64,000 bases of DNA from Neoroseomonas lacus (GTDB lineage Bacteria > Pseudomonadota > Alphaproteobacteria > Acetobacterales > Acetobacteraceae). Below, piece by piece: positions 46,563 to 56,166 of the stretch (the stretch's first letter is position 1; each line of letters begins with the position of its first letter). The stretch spans positions 178,210 to 242,209 of the forward strand of contig NZ_BMKW01000012.1 in NCBI RefSeq assembly GCF_014644535.1, written 5' to 3'. Below the pieces are notes generated by a model that saw only the letters and a list, made by a program, of their open reading frames with translations, did not search any database and was not told the DNA's origin. A program made the position numbers and the translations under genes.

Positions 46563-47879
46563 CTAGTCGGGCACCCGCCAGCCATCCATCCGATCCTTGA
46601 GTCTGTACCACCCCGTCACCAGCGGCATGAACCACGGTCTGCCGCGATAGAGAGGATTGCCGGGCAATGTGGCGCGCGCGAAGGCCGACGCCCGGTTGGC
46701 GCCCCCCAGCATCATGCGCGCCGCGACGCGGCCTAGATGCGTCATCGTCACCACGCCGCTGCCGTTGCAGCCGAGTGCATAGTGAATCCCATCCTGCATC
46801 CCGACATGTGGCAGGAAGTCCAGCGCGAAGGCGACATTACCCTTCCAGCCATGGCTGATACGGGTGCCGCGCAATTGCGGCAGCAGGTGCAGCAAATGCC
46901 TGTGCAGCCAGAGCGCACCGATTCGCACATCGGTATCGCGCAGGGTCGCCCGCCCACCGAAGAGGATGCGTTCCCCGTCCGGCGAAGGGCGGAAGTAGTA
47001 TAGAATTTTCTTGGTATCGCCATAGACGCGACCCTGCGGTAGCAGCGTCCGCACGCGCTCCGCGCCGAGCGGCTCGGTCGCGATCATGTAGGATGCGACG
47101 GGGATGACGCGCCGCCGGTGCCAGGGTGTCGCGGGGCCGGTGTAGCCGTTGGTCGCGACCATCACCTGGCGCGCGCGTACCACACCCTTGTCCGTCGCGA
47201 CGACGAAGACGTTCCCATCGCGCGCGACGCCGCGGACCTCAACCGGGCTTGCGAGCGTCGCGCCATGCCGCCGCGCCGCGTCCGCCAGGCCGAGCGTGTA
47301 GCGCGCGGGATGCAGCCCGCCGGCGCGGCGAATGATCAGCCCGCCATGGTAGTGCGGCGTGGGCAATTCCTCGGCCAGACGCTCCCTCGGCACCAGCTCG
47401 GCGACGCCGGGGTCGCTCCGGTTGAGCAGGTCCGCGCGGGCCGCCAGCGTCGCCATGGCCGAGGGTGCGTGCGCGCCGACGAAGCGGCCGGTGCGGCGCC
47501 AGTCGCAGGCGATGCCCTCCTCGGTGATCAGCGCCTCGAAATCCTCGAAGGAACGCTCCGCCTCCTCGACCATCTCGGCGAGCAGCGCCGCGTCCACGGC
47601 GGATTGCAGGTTGGACTTCGCGCGCCCCAGGCTCGCCGCACCGGACACGGCTCCGCCGTTGCGCGACGAAGCGCCCCAGCCGATCGCCTCGCGGTCCAGC
47701 ACCAGCGCCGGCACTCCGGCACGGCCAAGTTCGATCGCGGTCGAGAGACCGCAAATGCCGCCGCCGATGACGAGAACCTCCGCGGTCTCGGGCAGCTGCG
47801 CGGCGGCGGGGCGTGGGGGCGCGGCCTCCCACCACCAGGGCTCTTCCTTGAATCCGGGGGCGAAGGCGTCGTCGGTCAT
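46563..47879 (-). CDS. FAD-dependent oxidoreductase, DAO family (amine/glycine oxidase-like)
   Basis: This 438-residue flavoprotein has the FAD motif VIGGGICGLSTAIELGRAG near residues 37-55, the typical SSRNGGAVSG segment after the second strand, and C-terminal DAO-type sequences (GGRATLRDTDVRIGALW, HGWKGNVAFALDFLPHVG, GCNGSGVV). It is most like gamma-glutamylputrescine oxidase/PuuB-type enzymes, which oxidise the C-N bond of secondary amines with oxygen. It is the last gene of the dipeptide-type ABC operon (57-nt gap), so it probably acts on the imported compound. The true substrate is not predictable. There is no signal peptide. Confidence 0.88.
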   Translation of the reverse strand: MTDDAFAPGFKEEPWWWEAAPPRPAAAQLPETAEVLVIGGGICGLSTAIELGRAGVPALVLDREAIGWGASSRNGGAVSGAASLGRAKSNLQSAVDAALLAEMVEEAERSFEDFEALITEEGIACDWRRTGRFVGAHAPSAMATLAARADLLNRSDPGVAELVPRERLAEELPTPHYHGGLIIRRAGGLHPARYTLGLADAARRHGATLASPVEVRGVARDGNVFVVATDKGVVRARQVMVATNGYTGPATPWHRRRVIPVASYMIATEPLGAERVRTLLPQGRVYGDTKKILYYFRPSPDGERILFGGRATLRDTDVRIGALWLHRHLLHLLPQLRGTRISHGWKGNVAFALDFLPHVGMQDGIHYALGCNGSGVVTMTHLGRVAARMMLGGANRASAFARATLPGNPLYRGRPWFMPLVTGWYRLKDRMDGWRVPD

Positions 47880-47935
47880 GGCGGTCTCTCGTCTTCCTTG
47901 CAGCGCGACCGTCTCGTCGGTGCGTGCGCGGCGCG

Positions 47936-48904
47936 TCAGCCGTGCAGGTGGCAGGCGACCCCGCCGCCTCCCGACGCCACCGTCCACCGTGGCGCCACCT
48001 TGGAACAGACATCCATCGCCTGCGGGCAGCGTGGATGGAAGGGGCATCCGGGCGGCGGATTGGCGGCTGATGGTATCTCGCCCACGATCCGCGGCAACAC
48101 CCCGCGCCGCGTCGGATCCGGCACCGGAGAGGCGTCGCGCAGCATCTTCGCATAGGGGTGCAACGGATCGGCCAGCACCCGCCCGGCGGGGCCTTCCTCG
48201 ACGATGCGCCCGAGATACATCACGGCCACGCGGTCGCAGAACCACCGCACGACCGAGAGATCATGGCTGACGAAGAGGAACGACAGCCCGCGTCGTGCCC
48301 GCAACTGCTTCAGCACGAGCAGCACCTGCGCCTGCACCGACACGTCGAGCGCGCTGACCGGCTCGTCCGCGACGATCAACTCGGGTTCGAGCGTCAGCGC
48401 GCGAGCGACGCCGATGCGTTGGCGTTGGCCACCAGAGAATTCGTGCGGCAGGCGGTCGAGCGCTGCCGCCGGCAATCCTACCTCCTCGAGCAGTGCGGCG
48501 GCGCGGGCGCGCGCCTCCCGCCCAGTGGCGATGCCGTGAACGCGCATCGGTTCCATGAGCGCCGAGCCGATCGTCTGCCGCGGGTCGAGCGAGGAATAGG
48601 GGTCCTGGAAGACGATCTGCATCTTCCGTCGCAACGCCTTGAGTTCCGCACCGCGCGCGGCCAGCACATCCTGGCCGCGATAGGTCACCTGCCCGGCATC
48701 GGGTTCTATCAACCGCAGCAGCGCGCGTGCGGCGGTGGACTTGCCGCAGCCGGATTCGCCGACGAGGCCGAAGGCCTCCCCGGGAGCGATGGTGAAGGAC
48801 ACATCCTCGACCGCCCGCACGACAATGGTGCGCGGCCGCGGAAATCCCTTGCGCTGCACGAAGTGCTTGCGCAGGCCCTGCACGGAAAGGAGGGGTTCAC
48901 TCAT
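47936..48904 (-). CDS. ABC transporter ATPase, DppF/OppF type
   Basis: This 322-residue ATPase shows Walker [11 protein letters not shown]-loop [16 protein letters not shown], signature [15 protein letters not shown], Walker [13 protein letters not shown] and switch His [10 protein letters not shown]. The C-terminal part has the oligopeptide-transporter extension with the Cys motif [14 protein letters not shown], probably an iron-sulfur-like or structural site known in this family. Its start overlaps the DppC-like stop by 8 nt. It acts with the DppD-like ATPase at 52.3 kb as an asymmetric pair. Confidence 0.94.
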   Translation of the reverse strand: MSEPLLSVQGLRKHFVQRKGFPRPRTIVVRAVEDVSFTIAPGEAFGLVGESGCGKSTAARALLRLIEPDAGQVTYRGQDVLAARGAELKALRRKMQIVFQDPYSSLDPRQTIGSALMEPMRVHGIATGREARARAAALLEEVGLPAAALDRLPHEFSGGQRQRIGVARALTLEPELIVADEPVSALDVSVQAQVLLVLKQLRARRGLSFLFVSHDLSVVRWFCDRVAVMYLGRIVEEGPAGRVLADPLHPYAKMLRDASPVPDPTRRGVLPRIVGEIPSAANPPPGCPFHPRCPQAMDVCSKVAPRWTVASGGGGVACHLHG

Positions 48905-49775
48905 TGCGCAGCTTCGGGTCGGTGGCATCGCGCAACCCGTCCCCAACCAGGTTCAGGCCCAGCACCAGCAGAAGGATCGCAAGGCCCGGGAAGACCGCCA
49001 GCCAGGGGCTGTCGAGGATGTTCTCGAACCCGTCGCGCGTCATGCCGCCCCAGGTCGGCGTCGGCGGCTTCACGCCGAGGCCGATGAAGGAGAGCGATGC
49101 CTCCACGCGCACGGCCGTCGCCATCCACAGCGAAGCCATGACCATTACCTCCGGCAGGATATTCGGCAGGATGTGTCGGAAGACGATGCGCAGGTGCGAA
49201 AAGCCGAGCGCACGCCCGGCCTCGACGAAGGCTCGTTCCTTCAGCGCCAGTGTCGGCGCCCTGGCGATGCGTGCGAAGGGTGCGATCGCCGTCAGCGCGA
49301 TGGCCACGACCAGGTTCGCGAGATCCGGCCCGAGCAGCGCCACGACGATCAGGCCCAGGATCAGGGAGGGGAAGGACAGCAGCACGTCCATCACCTGCAT
49401 GACGAAAAGGTCGAAGCGCCCGCCAATATAGCCGGAGACCATGCCGATCGCCCCGCCGATGACACAGGCGAGCGCGATGGCGCCAAGCGAGACGGTCAGG
49501 GAGATCCGTGCCCCCCACAGCAGGCGTGAAAGGATGTCCCGCCCGAACTGGTCGGTGCCGAGCGGATAGGCGCCACCCGGCGGCGCGAGGCGGCTCATGA
49601 TGTCCTGCTCGGCGGGGTCGTGCGGTGCGATCCACGGCGCGAGGATCGCAGCGGCAAGGATCAGGAGGCAGATGATCGCGCCGGCGAGCGTCGTCGGATT
49701 GCTGCGCGCCTTGGCGAGCACCTTGCGCCGGGCGGGCACCCGCGGCGAAGGGGGGGCTTCCACGACCGCGCTCAT
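48897..49775 (-). CDS. ABC transporter permease, DppC/OppC type
   Basis: This 292-residue protein has a cytoplasmic N-terminus of about 30 residues, then six helices. The EAA-type coupling loop [20 protein letters not shown] lies near 185-204, and the DppC start [23 protein letters not shown] with the conserved [18 protein letters not shown] is unmistakable. It forms the channel with the DppB-like permease; its ATG overlaps that gene's stop by 4 nt. Such transporters move di- and oligopeptides, nickel chelates or other small polar compounds. Confidence 0.95.
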   Translation of the reverse strand: MSAVVEAPPSPRVPARRKVLAKARSNPTTLAGAIICLLILAAAILAPWIAPHDPAEQDIMSRLAPPGGAYPLGTDQFGRDILSRLLWGARISLTVSLGAIALACVIGGAIGMVSGYIGGRFDLFVMQVMDVLLSFPSLILGLIVVALLGPDLANLVVAIALTAIAPFARIARAPTLALKERAFVEAGRALGFSHLRIVFRHILPNILPEVMVMASLWMATAVRVEASLSFIGLGVKPPTPTWGGMTRDGFENILDSPWLAVFPGLAILLLVLGLNLVGDGLRDATDPKLRNE

Positions 49776-50713
49776 GCCTGCTTCACCCGCGGATCCATGA
49801 CACCGTAGAGCAGGTCGGTGACGAGGTTCACGACCACGATCAGGAAGCAGTAGATCACCATCAGTCCCTGCAGCATCGTGTAGTCGCGCTGGTTGAGAGC
49901 GCCAACAATGATCTTCCCCAGTCCCGGCCTGTTGAACACGATCTCGGTCAGCACCGAATTGCCGATCAGGATGCCGACATAAAGGCCCACCACCGTGACC
50001 ACCGGCAGGGAGGCGTTTCGAAGCCCGTGCACCCAGACCACGCGGCGCCAGGGGACGCCCTTGGCGCGCGCCGTACGGATGTAGTCCTCGCCCAGCGAAT
50101 GCAGCATGGCGCTGCGCGTAACCCGAGTGATGTAGGCCGCCATGGTCAGCCCGAGTGCGACCGCCGGCAGCACCACCTTGTGCAGCCTGTCACCGAAATC
50201 CGAGAGGTCGGCATTGCCGATCACCGGGAACAGGCGCCAGTGGAGCCCAAAGAGCAGAAGCAGGTAGATGCCCGAGACGAAGACCGGGAAAGACAGGCCG
50301 AGCAGCGACAGAAGCCGCGCCGCGATGTCCACGGCGCCGTTGCGGCGCAGCGCCGCCCAGATGCCGACAGGCACGCCGACCACGACGCCCAGCACCATCG
50401 AGGCGAGCGTCAGATCGATCGTATGCGGCAGGACGGCGCCCACTTCCTCGATGATCGGGCGACCGGTCACGAGGGACGAGCCGAAATCGCCGGTCAGCGC
50501 ATTGGTGACGAAGCTCCAGTATTGCACCAGCATCGGGCGGTCGGTGCCGAGGCGGGCACGCAAGGCCTCCGTCGCCTCGGCCGTGGCCTGGTCGCCCAGG
50601 ATCACGAGCGCCGGGTCGCCGGGCACGATGCGGACGATGATGAAAACCACCGTCAGCACCGCGACCAGCGTTGGTACGGCAGCGAGCAGCCGCTTGGCGA
50701 CGAACCAGATCAT
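49772..50713 (-). CDS. ABC transporter permease, DppB/OppB type
   Basis: This 313-residue protein opens with the DppB-type helix FVAKRLLAAVPTLVAVLTVV and VRIVPGDPA. It has the coupling loop YIRTARAKGVPWRRVVWVHG near residues 205-225 and ends LLYGVMDPRV, all standard. It is the larger permease of the pair and follows the binding-protein gene by 19 nt. The six helices are evenly spaced and no residue of the coupling loop is missing. Confidence 0.95.
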   Translation of the reverse strand: MIWFVAKRLLAAVPTLVAVLTVVFIIVRIVPGDPALVILGDQATAEATEALRARLGTDRPMLVQYWSFVTNALTGDFGSSLVTGRPIIEEVGAVLPHTIDLTLASMVLGVVVGVPVGIWAALRRNGAVDIAARLLSLLGLSFPVFVSGIYLLLLFGLHWRLFPVIGNADLSDFGDRLHKVVLPAVALGLTMAAYITRVTRSAMLHSLGEDYIRTARAKGVPWRRVVWVHGLRNASLPVVTVVGLYVGILIGNSVLTEIVFNRPGLGKIIVGALNQRDYTMLQGLMVIYCFLIVVVNLVTDLLYGVMDPRVKQA

Positions 50714-50732
50714 GGGCTGCCCGCTACGTCCT

Positions 50733-52280
50733 TCACCGCAGCCGCGAGGCTTCGGTGATCTGCGGGCCGAGGCTCATCGAGCCGCGGAGCTGGTAGCCGT
50801 AGTCCACATTGTCGTGCCGCGCGAACACGAGCAGCGTCTCGATCAGCGGCACGCCGCAGACGGCGCCGACCAGCTTGCGCTGCGCCTCGGCCCAGAGTCG
50901 GGCCTGCTCGGCACGGTCGGTTGAGACGCGCGCGGCGTCGATCTCCGCATCCGCCATCCCGCAATGCGAGAAGTTGGTCACCGCCGTCGGCGTGCCGACG
51001 ATGCTGCGCGAATGGAAGAACTGGGTCAGGTAGATGTCCGCGATCGGGAACCGTGCCGCGGAGTAGTAGACCAGCGGCGAAAGGTTCTGGCGGATCTGCT
51101 GGTGGAAGGTGGCATGCTCCACCACCTGCAGGTCGAGCGTGATGCCCGCCCGGCGGAGCTGTTGCTGCAGAACCTGCATGGCCGCGAGCATCTCGGGCAA
51201 CTGGGTATGGATGACCCGGACCGTGATGCCGTTCGGATGCCCGGCCTCCGCCAGCAACGCGCGGGCGCGCGCCACGTCATGCGGCAGCAGGCCATTGTCG
51301 GCCGAGAAGCCCTGATACCCGCGTGGCACCACGGACTGGCCTTCACGGCTGGTATCCGGGCCTCGCCAGCGCACCAGTTCCGGGCGGTTCACGGCGTGGG
51401 CAATCGCCTGACGTACGCGAATGTCATCGAATGGCGGCTGGGTAACGTTGAGGTGGATGATCGCGAGTTCCGCGGGCTCGAATACGTCGACCGTCACGCC
51501 CTGTTGCCGGCGCACGCGCGTCACCCAAGTCTGGTCCGCCCGACCGTAGTTCATGTCGAGCTCGCTGTTCTGGAAGGCGAGGTCGCGCGAGGCATCGGAC
51601 GGGATGAAGCGGTACGAGATCCGCGGGATCTGCGGTGCACCGCGGAAATAGCCCGCATTGGCGACGAACTCGGCGCTCTGGTTCGGCGTGATGCGATCGA
51701 GAGCAAAGGGGCCGGTGCCGATAGGCGCGCGCTTGAATTCCTCGCCACGCTCCTCGACCGCGCGGCGGGATACGATGAAGCCGCCAGCATAGTTGGTCAG
51801 GATGCCGAGAAGGTTCGGCACATTCTCCTGCAGCACGATGCGTACCGTGTAAGGGTCGACGGCCTCGACGGTCTGGATGGCGCGGAAGTCGCCGCTGAAC
51901 GCACTTGTCTGCGGGTTGGCCGCCTTGCGGAGGCTGAAGACGACATCGTCGGCCGTCAGTTCCCCGTAGTTGCCATGGAAGCGAACGCCACGACGGAGGT
52001 GGAACGTCCAGGTCCGGCCATCGGCGCTGCTTTCCCAGCGCTCGGCCAGGTCGGGCTCGATCGCGCTTGCGTCGATCGAGCCGGGCGGAAACCGCACCAG
52101 GCCGTTGAACATCCACGGCATCGGCACGCGGTCGATGGTCGAGACGGCGTAGTGAGGGTCGAGCCGCCCCATGTCCTGCGCCGCCATGCCGACGCGCAGT
52201 GTTCCCTGCTGGGCCATTGCCGCCGGCGCGAAAGCAGCGAACGCCGCCGCCAGCAATCCTGCACGAAGCCTCATCGTCAT
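50733..52280 (-). CDS. ABC transporter substrate-binding protein, peptide/nickel (family 5)
   Basis: This 515-residue exported protein has a signal peptide (RLRAGLLAAAFAAFAPAAMA) and family 5 motifs GRLDPHYAVSTIDRVPMPWM, LAERWESSADGRTWTFHLRRG and VRFHGNYGELTADDVVFSLR. It supplies the DppB/C/D/F transporter around it. The start at 52280 follows a GAGGGAGGGA element; an in-frame start 15 nt earlier is less likely. It stands second in the operon, 15 nt after the DppD-like ATPase, which is unusual because the binding protein is more often first. It resembles the orphan at 33.8 kb only in family features. Confidence 0.92.
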   Translation of the reverse strand: MTMRLRAGLLAAAFAAFAPAAMAQQGTLRVGMAAQDMGRLDPHYAVSTIDRVPMPWMFNGLVRFPPGSIDASAIEPDLAERWESSADGRTWTFHLRRGVRFHGNYGELTADDVVFSLRKAANPQTSAFSGDFRAIQTVEAVDPYTVRIVLQENVPNLLGILTNYAGGFIVSRRAVEERGEEFKRAPIGTGPFALDRITPNQSAEFVANAGYFRGAPQIPRISYRFIPSDASRDLAFQNSELDMNYGRADQTWVTRVRRQQGVTVDVFEPAELAIIHLNVTQPPFDDIRVRQAIAHAVNRPELVRWRGPDTSREGQSVVPRGYQGFSADNGLLPHDVARARALLAEAGHPNGITVRVIHTQLPEMLAAMQVLQQQLRRAGITLDLQVVEHATFHQQIRQNLSPLVYYSAARFPIADIYLTQFFHSRSIVGTPTAVTNFSHCGMADAEIDAARVSTDRAEQARLWAEAQRKLVGAVCGVPLIETLLVFARHDNVDYGYQLRGSMSLGPQITEASRLR

Positions 52281-52295
52281 GTCTCCCTCCCTCAC

Positions 52296-53315
52296 TTACC
52301 GTATGTCGTGAATTGCGGTGTCCTCGGCCTCGAAGGCCGTGGCCACGGTGGCCACGTGGCATCGCGCACGATGCGCCTTGCCCACATGCGCCAGGACCTG
52401 CGGCGCCTCGCAGCCGGCGCGACGTTCCTCGCAGCGTGCGGCGAAGGCGCAGCCGATTGGCATCGCATCGAGCGACGGCACGCGCCCGGGGATCGCCGCG
52501 AGGGCCTGCTCGGGCTGATCGAGCCGTGGGATCGCGGCGAAAAGCGCGCGCGTATAGGGATGGGCAGGCCGCGCGAAGATCGCGGCGACCGGCCCTTCCT
52601 CGACGATCTGGCCTGCGTACATGACCGCCACTCGGTCCGCGATCTGCGCCACGACACCCAGGTTGTGGGTGATGAACAAGACCGCCATGCCGTGCCTGGA
52701 CTTGAGGTCTGCCAGCAAGCCCAGGACCTGCGCCTGTATCGTCACGTCGAGTGCCGTGGTCGGCTCATCCGCCAGCAGGACCGCGGGTTCGCACGCGAGC
52801 GCCATAGCGATCATCACCCGCTGGCGCATGCCGCCCGAGAATTGGTGCGGGTATTCGCCCAGCCGCGCCGCGGCCGAAGGGATCTTGACTTCGTCGAACA
52901 GCGCCCGTGCCCGTTCGAGCGCCGCTGATCGCGAGAGCCCCTTGTGGATGACGAGCGCCTCGGCGACCTGGTCGCCCACCGTCATCACTGGGTTGAGCGA
53001 GGTCATCGGTTCCTGGAACACCATGCCGATGCGGTCGCCGCGCAGCTTCTCCCATTGCTTCTCTGGCAGGCCCGCGACGTCCCGGCCGTCGAGCCGGATC
53101 TGCCCGCCCGCGACGCGCCCTTGCGGCGGCTGCACCAACCCCATGATCGACAACGCGGTCACTGACTTGCCGCAGCCGCTCTCGCCCACCAGCGCGAGCG
53201 TCTCATCGCGTGCCAGGGTGAAGGACACGCCTCGCACAGCCGCATGCCAGGTGCCGGCGATGCGGAACTCCGTGCGCAGGTCGTTGACTTCGAGAGCCGG
53301 AGTGCCACTCATCAT
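52296..53315 (-). CDS. ABC transporter ATPase, DppD/OppD type
   Basis: This 339-residue ATPase has Walker [11 protein letters not shown]-loop VFQEPMTSLNPVMTVG, signature FSGGMRQRVMIAMAL, Walker B VLLADEPTTALD, switch His FITHNLGVV and a C-terminal Cys-containing extension (CAFAARCEERRAGC). The second ABC subunit is the DppF-like protein 3.4 kb downstream, with the binding protein and both permeases between them. It leads the operon and is divergent from hutF by 117 nt, so shared control is likely. Two adjacent ATGs (53315 and 53312) could serve as start; no clear Shine-Dalgarno separates them. Confidence 0.93.
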   Translation of the reverse strand: MMSGTPALEVNDLRTEFRIAGTWHAAVRGVSFTLARDETLALVGESGCGKSVTALSIMGLVQPPQGRVAGGQIRLDGRDVAGLPEKQWEKLRGDRIGMVFQEPMTSLNPVMTVGDQVAEALVIHKGLSRSAALERARALFDEVKIPSAAARLGEYPHQFSGGMRQRVMIAMALACEPAVLLADEPTTALDVTIQAQVLGLLADLKSRHGMAVLFITHNLGVVAQIADRVAVMYAGQIVEEGPVAAIFARPAHPYTRALFAAIPRLDQPEQALAAIPGRVPSLDAMPIGCAFAARCEERRAGCEAPQVLAHVGKAHRARCHVATVATAFEAEDTAIHDIR

Positions 53316-53432
53316 GACAGCGTGGCTCCGCGCGCCGGTGCTGTCCAGCATCGCGGTGTGGTGTTGCAACCTTGCCGTGGCACGGCGGGCGGTGTCATGC
53401 GGTGCAGAGCCCCTAACAGGAGGGATCGCGTG

Positions 53433-54782
53433 ATGCGCAGCATGGTCTTCGCCGAGGCGCTGTTGCCCGAGGGCTGGCGCCACGACGTGCGCATCGACGT
53501 GGACGCGCTAGGGCGCATTGCATCGGTCACTCCCGATGCCGCGCCGGGGCGCCTCATCGCGCTGCCGGGCCTTCCGAACCTGCATTCCCACGCCTTCCAA
53601 CGTGGCATGGCGGGGTTGACCGAACATGCCGGCGACAGCGACGATTCCTTCTGGACCTGGCGCGAGTTGATGTATCGCTTCCTGGCGCACCTCACGCCTG
53701 AAGATGTCGAGGCCATCGCAACCCTTGCCTATGCAGAAATGCTCGAGGGCGGCTTCACCCGCGTCGGCGAATTCCACTACCTTCACCATGATCCGGCCGG
53801 CTCGCCATTTTCCGACCGTGCCGAAATGGCCACCCGCATCGCTGCCGCGGCAGACGCGACCGGCATTAGCTTGACGTTGCTGCCCTGCTTCTACGCCCAT
53901 GGAGAGATCGGCGGCGCGCCACCGATGCCGGGACAGCGGCGCTTCATCAACGACCTCGACGGCTTCGCCGCACTGGTCGAGGGAAGCCGGCGCGCCGTCT
54001 CCGGTCTTGCGGGCGCGACCCTCGGCCTCGCGCCTCATTCCCTGCGTGCTGCAACGATCGAAGAGATACGTAGTGTCGCGTGCATGGCGCAGCCGTGGGA
54101 ACCGCTGCACATCCACGTCGCGGAGCAGGCGAAGGAGGTGGAGGCCGCAATCCGCGTCCTCGGCATGCCGCCGATGGCGGTGCTGCTCGAGGCCGGGCTG
54201 CTGTCCCCGCGTTGGTGTCTGATCCATGCGACGCATGCAACGGAACGGGAACTCGCTGACGCCGCGCGCGCTGGCGCGATCATCGGCTTGTGCCCTGTCA
54301 CTGAAAGCAATCTCGGCGACGGCGTCTTCGCGATGCCGGGGTTTCGTGCCACCGGTGGCCGCTTCGGCGTGGGCACCGATTCCAACGTGCTCATCTCCGC
54401 CGCAACGGAACTCCGCACGCTCGAATATTCCCAGCGCCTTGGGTTGCGGGCGCGCAATGTGCTCGCGCCGCGGGGCGGCTCGACTGGTCGCGCGCTATGG
54501 CAGGGCGCGGTCGAAGGTGGCAGCCAGGCCCTTGCCGCGGGATCAACCGGGTTTGCGCCCGGCGCATGGGCCGATATAGTGATCGTCGACGGCGCGCATC
54601 CTGCCTTCGTAAGCCGCTCCGGCGACCGTTTGCTCGACAGCCTGATCTTCGCCGCCCGCGCGAGCACCATCCACGAGGTCTGGGTGCGGGGCACGCGTGT
54701 CGTGGAGAACGGTGTCCATCCTCGACGCGCGGATGCCGAAAGACGGTTTGCCGCGATCCTGGCGCGTATCCTGGCGGCATGA
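53433..54782 (+). CDS. hutF: N-formimino-L-glutamate deiminase (HutF)
   Basis: This 449-residue amidohydrolase has LPGLPNLHSHAFQRGMAGLT, the H-x-H metal site and surrounding sequence diagnostic of HutF, then DSFWTWRELMYRF, His in HIHVAEQ, and Asp in FGVGTDSNVLIS. It removes ammonia from N-formimino-L-glutamate in the five-step route of histidine degradation. No other hut gene (hutH, U, I, G) is present in the window. It is divergent from a dipeptide-type ABC operon with a DAO-type oxidase, so it may deiminate a related imino compound imported by that system (inference). CAGGAGGG lies 8 nt before the ATG. An IS3-family element is inserted 32 nt after its stop. Confidence 0.92.
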   Translation: MRSMVFAEALLPEGWRHDVRIDVDALGRIASVTPDAAPGRLIALPGLPNLHSHAFQRGMAGLTEHAGDSDDSFWTWRELMYRFLAHLTPEDVEAIATLAYAEMLEGGFTRVGEFHYLHHDPAGSPFSDRAEMATRIAAAADATGISLTLLPCFYAHGEIGGAPPMPGQRRFINDLDGFAALVEGSRRAVSGLAGATLGLAPHSLRAATIEEIRSVACMAQPWEPLHIHVAEQAKEVEAAIRVLGMPPMAVLLEAGLLSPRWCLIHATHATERELADAARAGAIIGLCPVTESNLGDGVFAMPGFRATGGRFGVGTDSNVLISAATELRTLEYSQRLGLRARNVLAPRGGSTGRALWQGAVEGGSQALAAGSTGFAPGAWADIVIVDGAHPAFVSRSGDRLLDSLIFAARASTIHEVWVRGTRVVENGVHPRRADAERRFAAILARILAA

Positions 54783-54887
54783 GTCAGATTGGAGTGCCGC
54801 CGCTTTCGTGGGTTGGTCCTGAACCCGGAAACTGGTCCGGCGGCAAGGCAATTTTTTCGGGCACTCTGACCAAGGAGGGAGGGTGCC

Positions 54888-55154
54888 ATGAAGCAGAAGC
54901 GATACACGGATGAGCAGATCGCCTTCGCCCTGAGGCAGGCGGAGAGCGGCACGGCGGTGGCCGAGATCTGCCGCAAGCTTGGCGTGTCCGAGCCGACATT
55001 CTACAGGTGGAAGAAGCAGTTCGCCGGGATGGGTGCGGCGGAGATCCGGCGCCTGAAGCAGCTCGAGGAGGAAAACGCCAGGCTGAAACGGCTGGTAGCG
55101 GACCTCACGCTCGACAAGAGCATGTTGCAGGACGTGCTTCGGCGAAAGTGGTGA
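54888..55154 (+). CDS. IS3-family OrfA (transposase helix-turn-helix protein)
   Basis: This complete 88-residue OrfA has the helix-turn-helix of the family (YTDEQIAFALRQAESGTAV, EICRKLGVSEPTFYRWKKQF) and a leucine-zipper region (EIRRLKQLEEENARLKRLVA) for oligomerisation. It starts MKQKRYTDEQ after GGAGGGAGG. Its stop overlaps the orfB GTG start (55151) by 4 nt, the place where a programmed frameshift would make the OrfAB transposase. Confidence 0.92.
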   Translation: MKQKRYTDEQIAFALRQAESGTAVAEICRKLGVSEPTFYRWKKQFAGMGAAEIRRLKQLEEENARLKRLVADLTLDKSMLQDVLRRKW

Positions 55155-55992
55155 GGCCCGCCGTGCGCCGCGACGTGGTGCGCCACCTGCGGGGCGCCTA
55201 CGCGATCGGCGAGCGGCGGGCCTGCCATGTCACTGGGTTCCATCGGTCGTCGCAACGCTGCTGCTCGCGGCAGGATCCGCAGACAGAGTTGCGCGTCCGG
55301 CTGCGGGACCTGGCGGCGAGCCGGGTGCGCTACGGCTACCGACGACTGCATGTGCTGCTGCGACGGGAGGGCTGGCCGGTGAACGCGAAGCGCGTGTATC
55401 GCCTGTACAGCGAGGAAGGCCTGACGATCCGGTCCAAGGTGCCGCGGCGCAAGCGGGCGTGGCGGTATCGGGTGGGGCGGCCCGGCGCGACGGCACCGAA
55501 CGAGATCTGGGCGATGGACTTCGTCGCCGACCAGTTGTTCGACGGTCGGCCGATCCGGATCCTGGCGGTGCTCGACGCCCACACGCGAGAGGCGCTCTCG
55601 ATTGTGCCGAGAGGCAGGTTCCGAGCCTTCGACGTGGTGCAGGAACTCGACCGCCTGGCGCGGGGGCGGGGCCGTCCGAAGACGCTAAAGGTGGACGACG
55701 TCCTATATCGGGAGGCAATGGGGGACGTTGGCCAGTGGGCGCACCTGAACGGGGTGGAGATCGACTTCTCGCGGTCGGGCAAACCCACGGACAATGCACA
55801 TATCGAGGCGTTCAACAGCCGGCTGCGGGCCGAATGCTTGAACGCCTCGTGGTCCTGTCGCTGGCCGATGCACGGCAGCGGCTGGACGGCTGGCGACGCG
55901 AGTACAACGAGGAGCGGCCGCATGGGTCACTGCGGAACTTGACCCCGCGGGCGTTCGCCGAGCAGGCTCAACACGCCCGAGACGTTGCCTAG
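55151..55992 (+). pseudogene. IS3-family OrfB (DDE transposase), frameshifted
   Basis: The frame opens at GTG 55151 and carries the HTH_21 region (RVRYGYRRLHVLLRREGWPV) and the catalytic core with Asp in IWAMDFVADQLFDG, Asp in TLKVDDVLYREAMG (the normal DNG-x-EF is degraded) and Glu in NAHIEAFNSRLRAECLN. At about 55853 (TGGTCCTGTCG where relatives read TGGTTCCTGTCG) one base is lost. The proper end LSLADARQRLDGWRREYNEE continues in the next frame to the stop at 55992. Frameshift and eroded motif show it is no longer functional. Confidence 0.85.
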
Positions 55993-56166
55993 CCCCCGGA
56001 TCAGAGTTGGGGTCAGGTCCACATCAGGCCAAAAGCCTACTTCAGGGAGGACCACCTTTCAGGGGGGCAGACCGGCCGCACCGCCTGGGTGGGGGTGCTA
56101 CGCTAAGAACAGCAACTTTGAACAGGTGAACGCGTTAAGCAATGCTATCACATGGAGGAGGCAACG

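Larger units (their letters stand above)
54814..56021 (+). mobile_element. IS3-family insertion sequence, about 1.2 kb
   Basis: The element spans two overlapping genes bounded by imperfect terminal inverted repeats: TGGTCCTGAACCC at the left end (54814) and, read on the minus strand, TGGACCTGACCCC at the right end (56021). Further matching bases continue (CTGGTCCGG against CTGATCCGG). No direct target duplication was seen. The orfB gene has a frameshift, so it is likely inactive. It is inserted just behind hutF. Confidence 0.82.

Noticed and set aside
56040..56090. A second IS end right of the IS3-family element (TTTCAGGGGGGCAGACC)
   Set aside because: It resembles the IS end near 46430 only over a G-rich run, too little to define an element.
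56100..56166. EcfG-type (GGAAC...CGTT) stress promoter before the ElaB-like gene
   Set aside because: GAAC and CGTT-like pieces are present but the spacing is 22 or 9 nt rather than 16-17.
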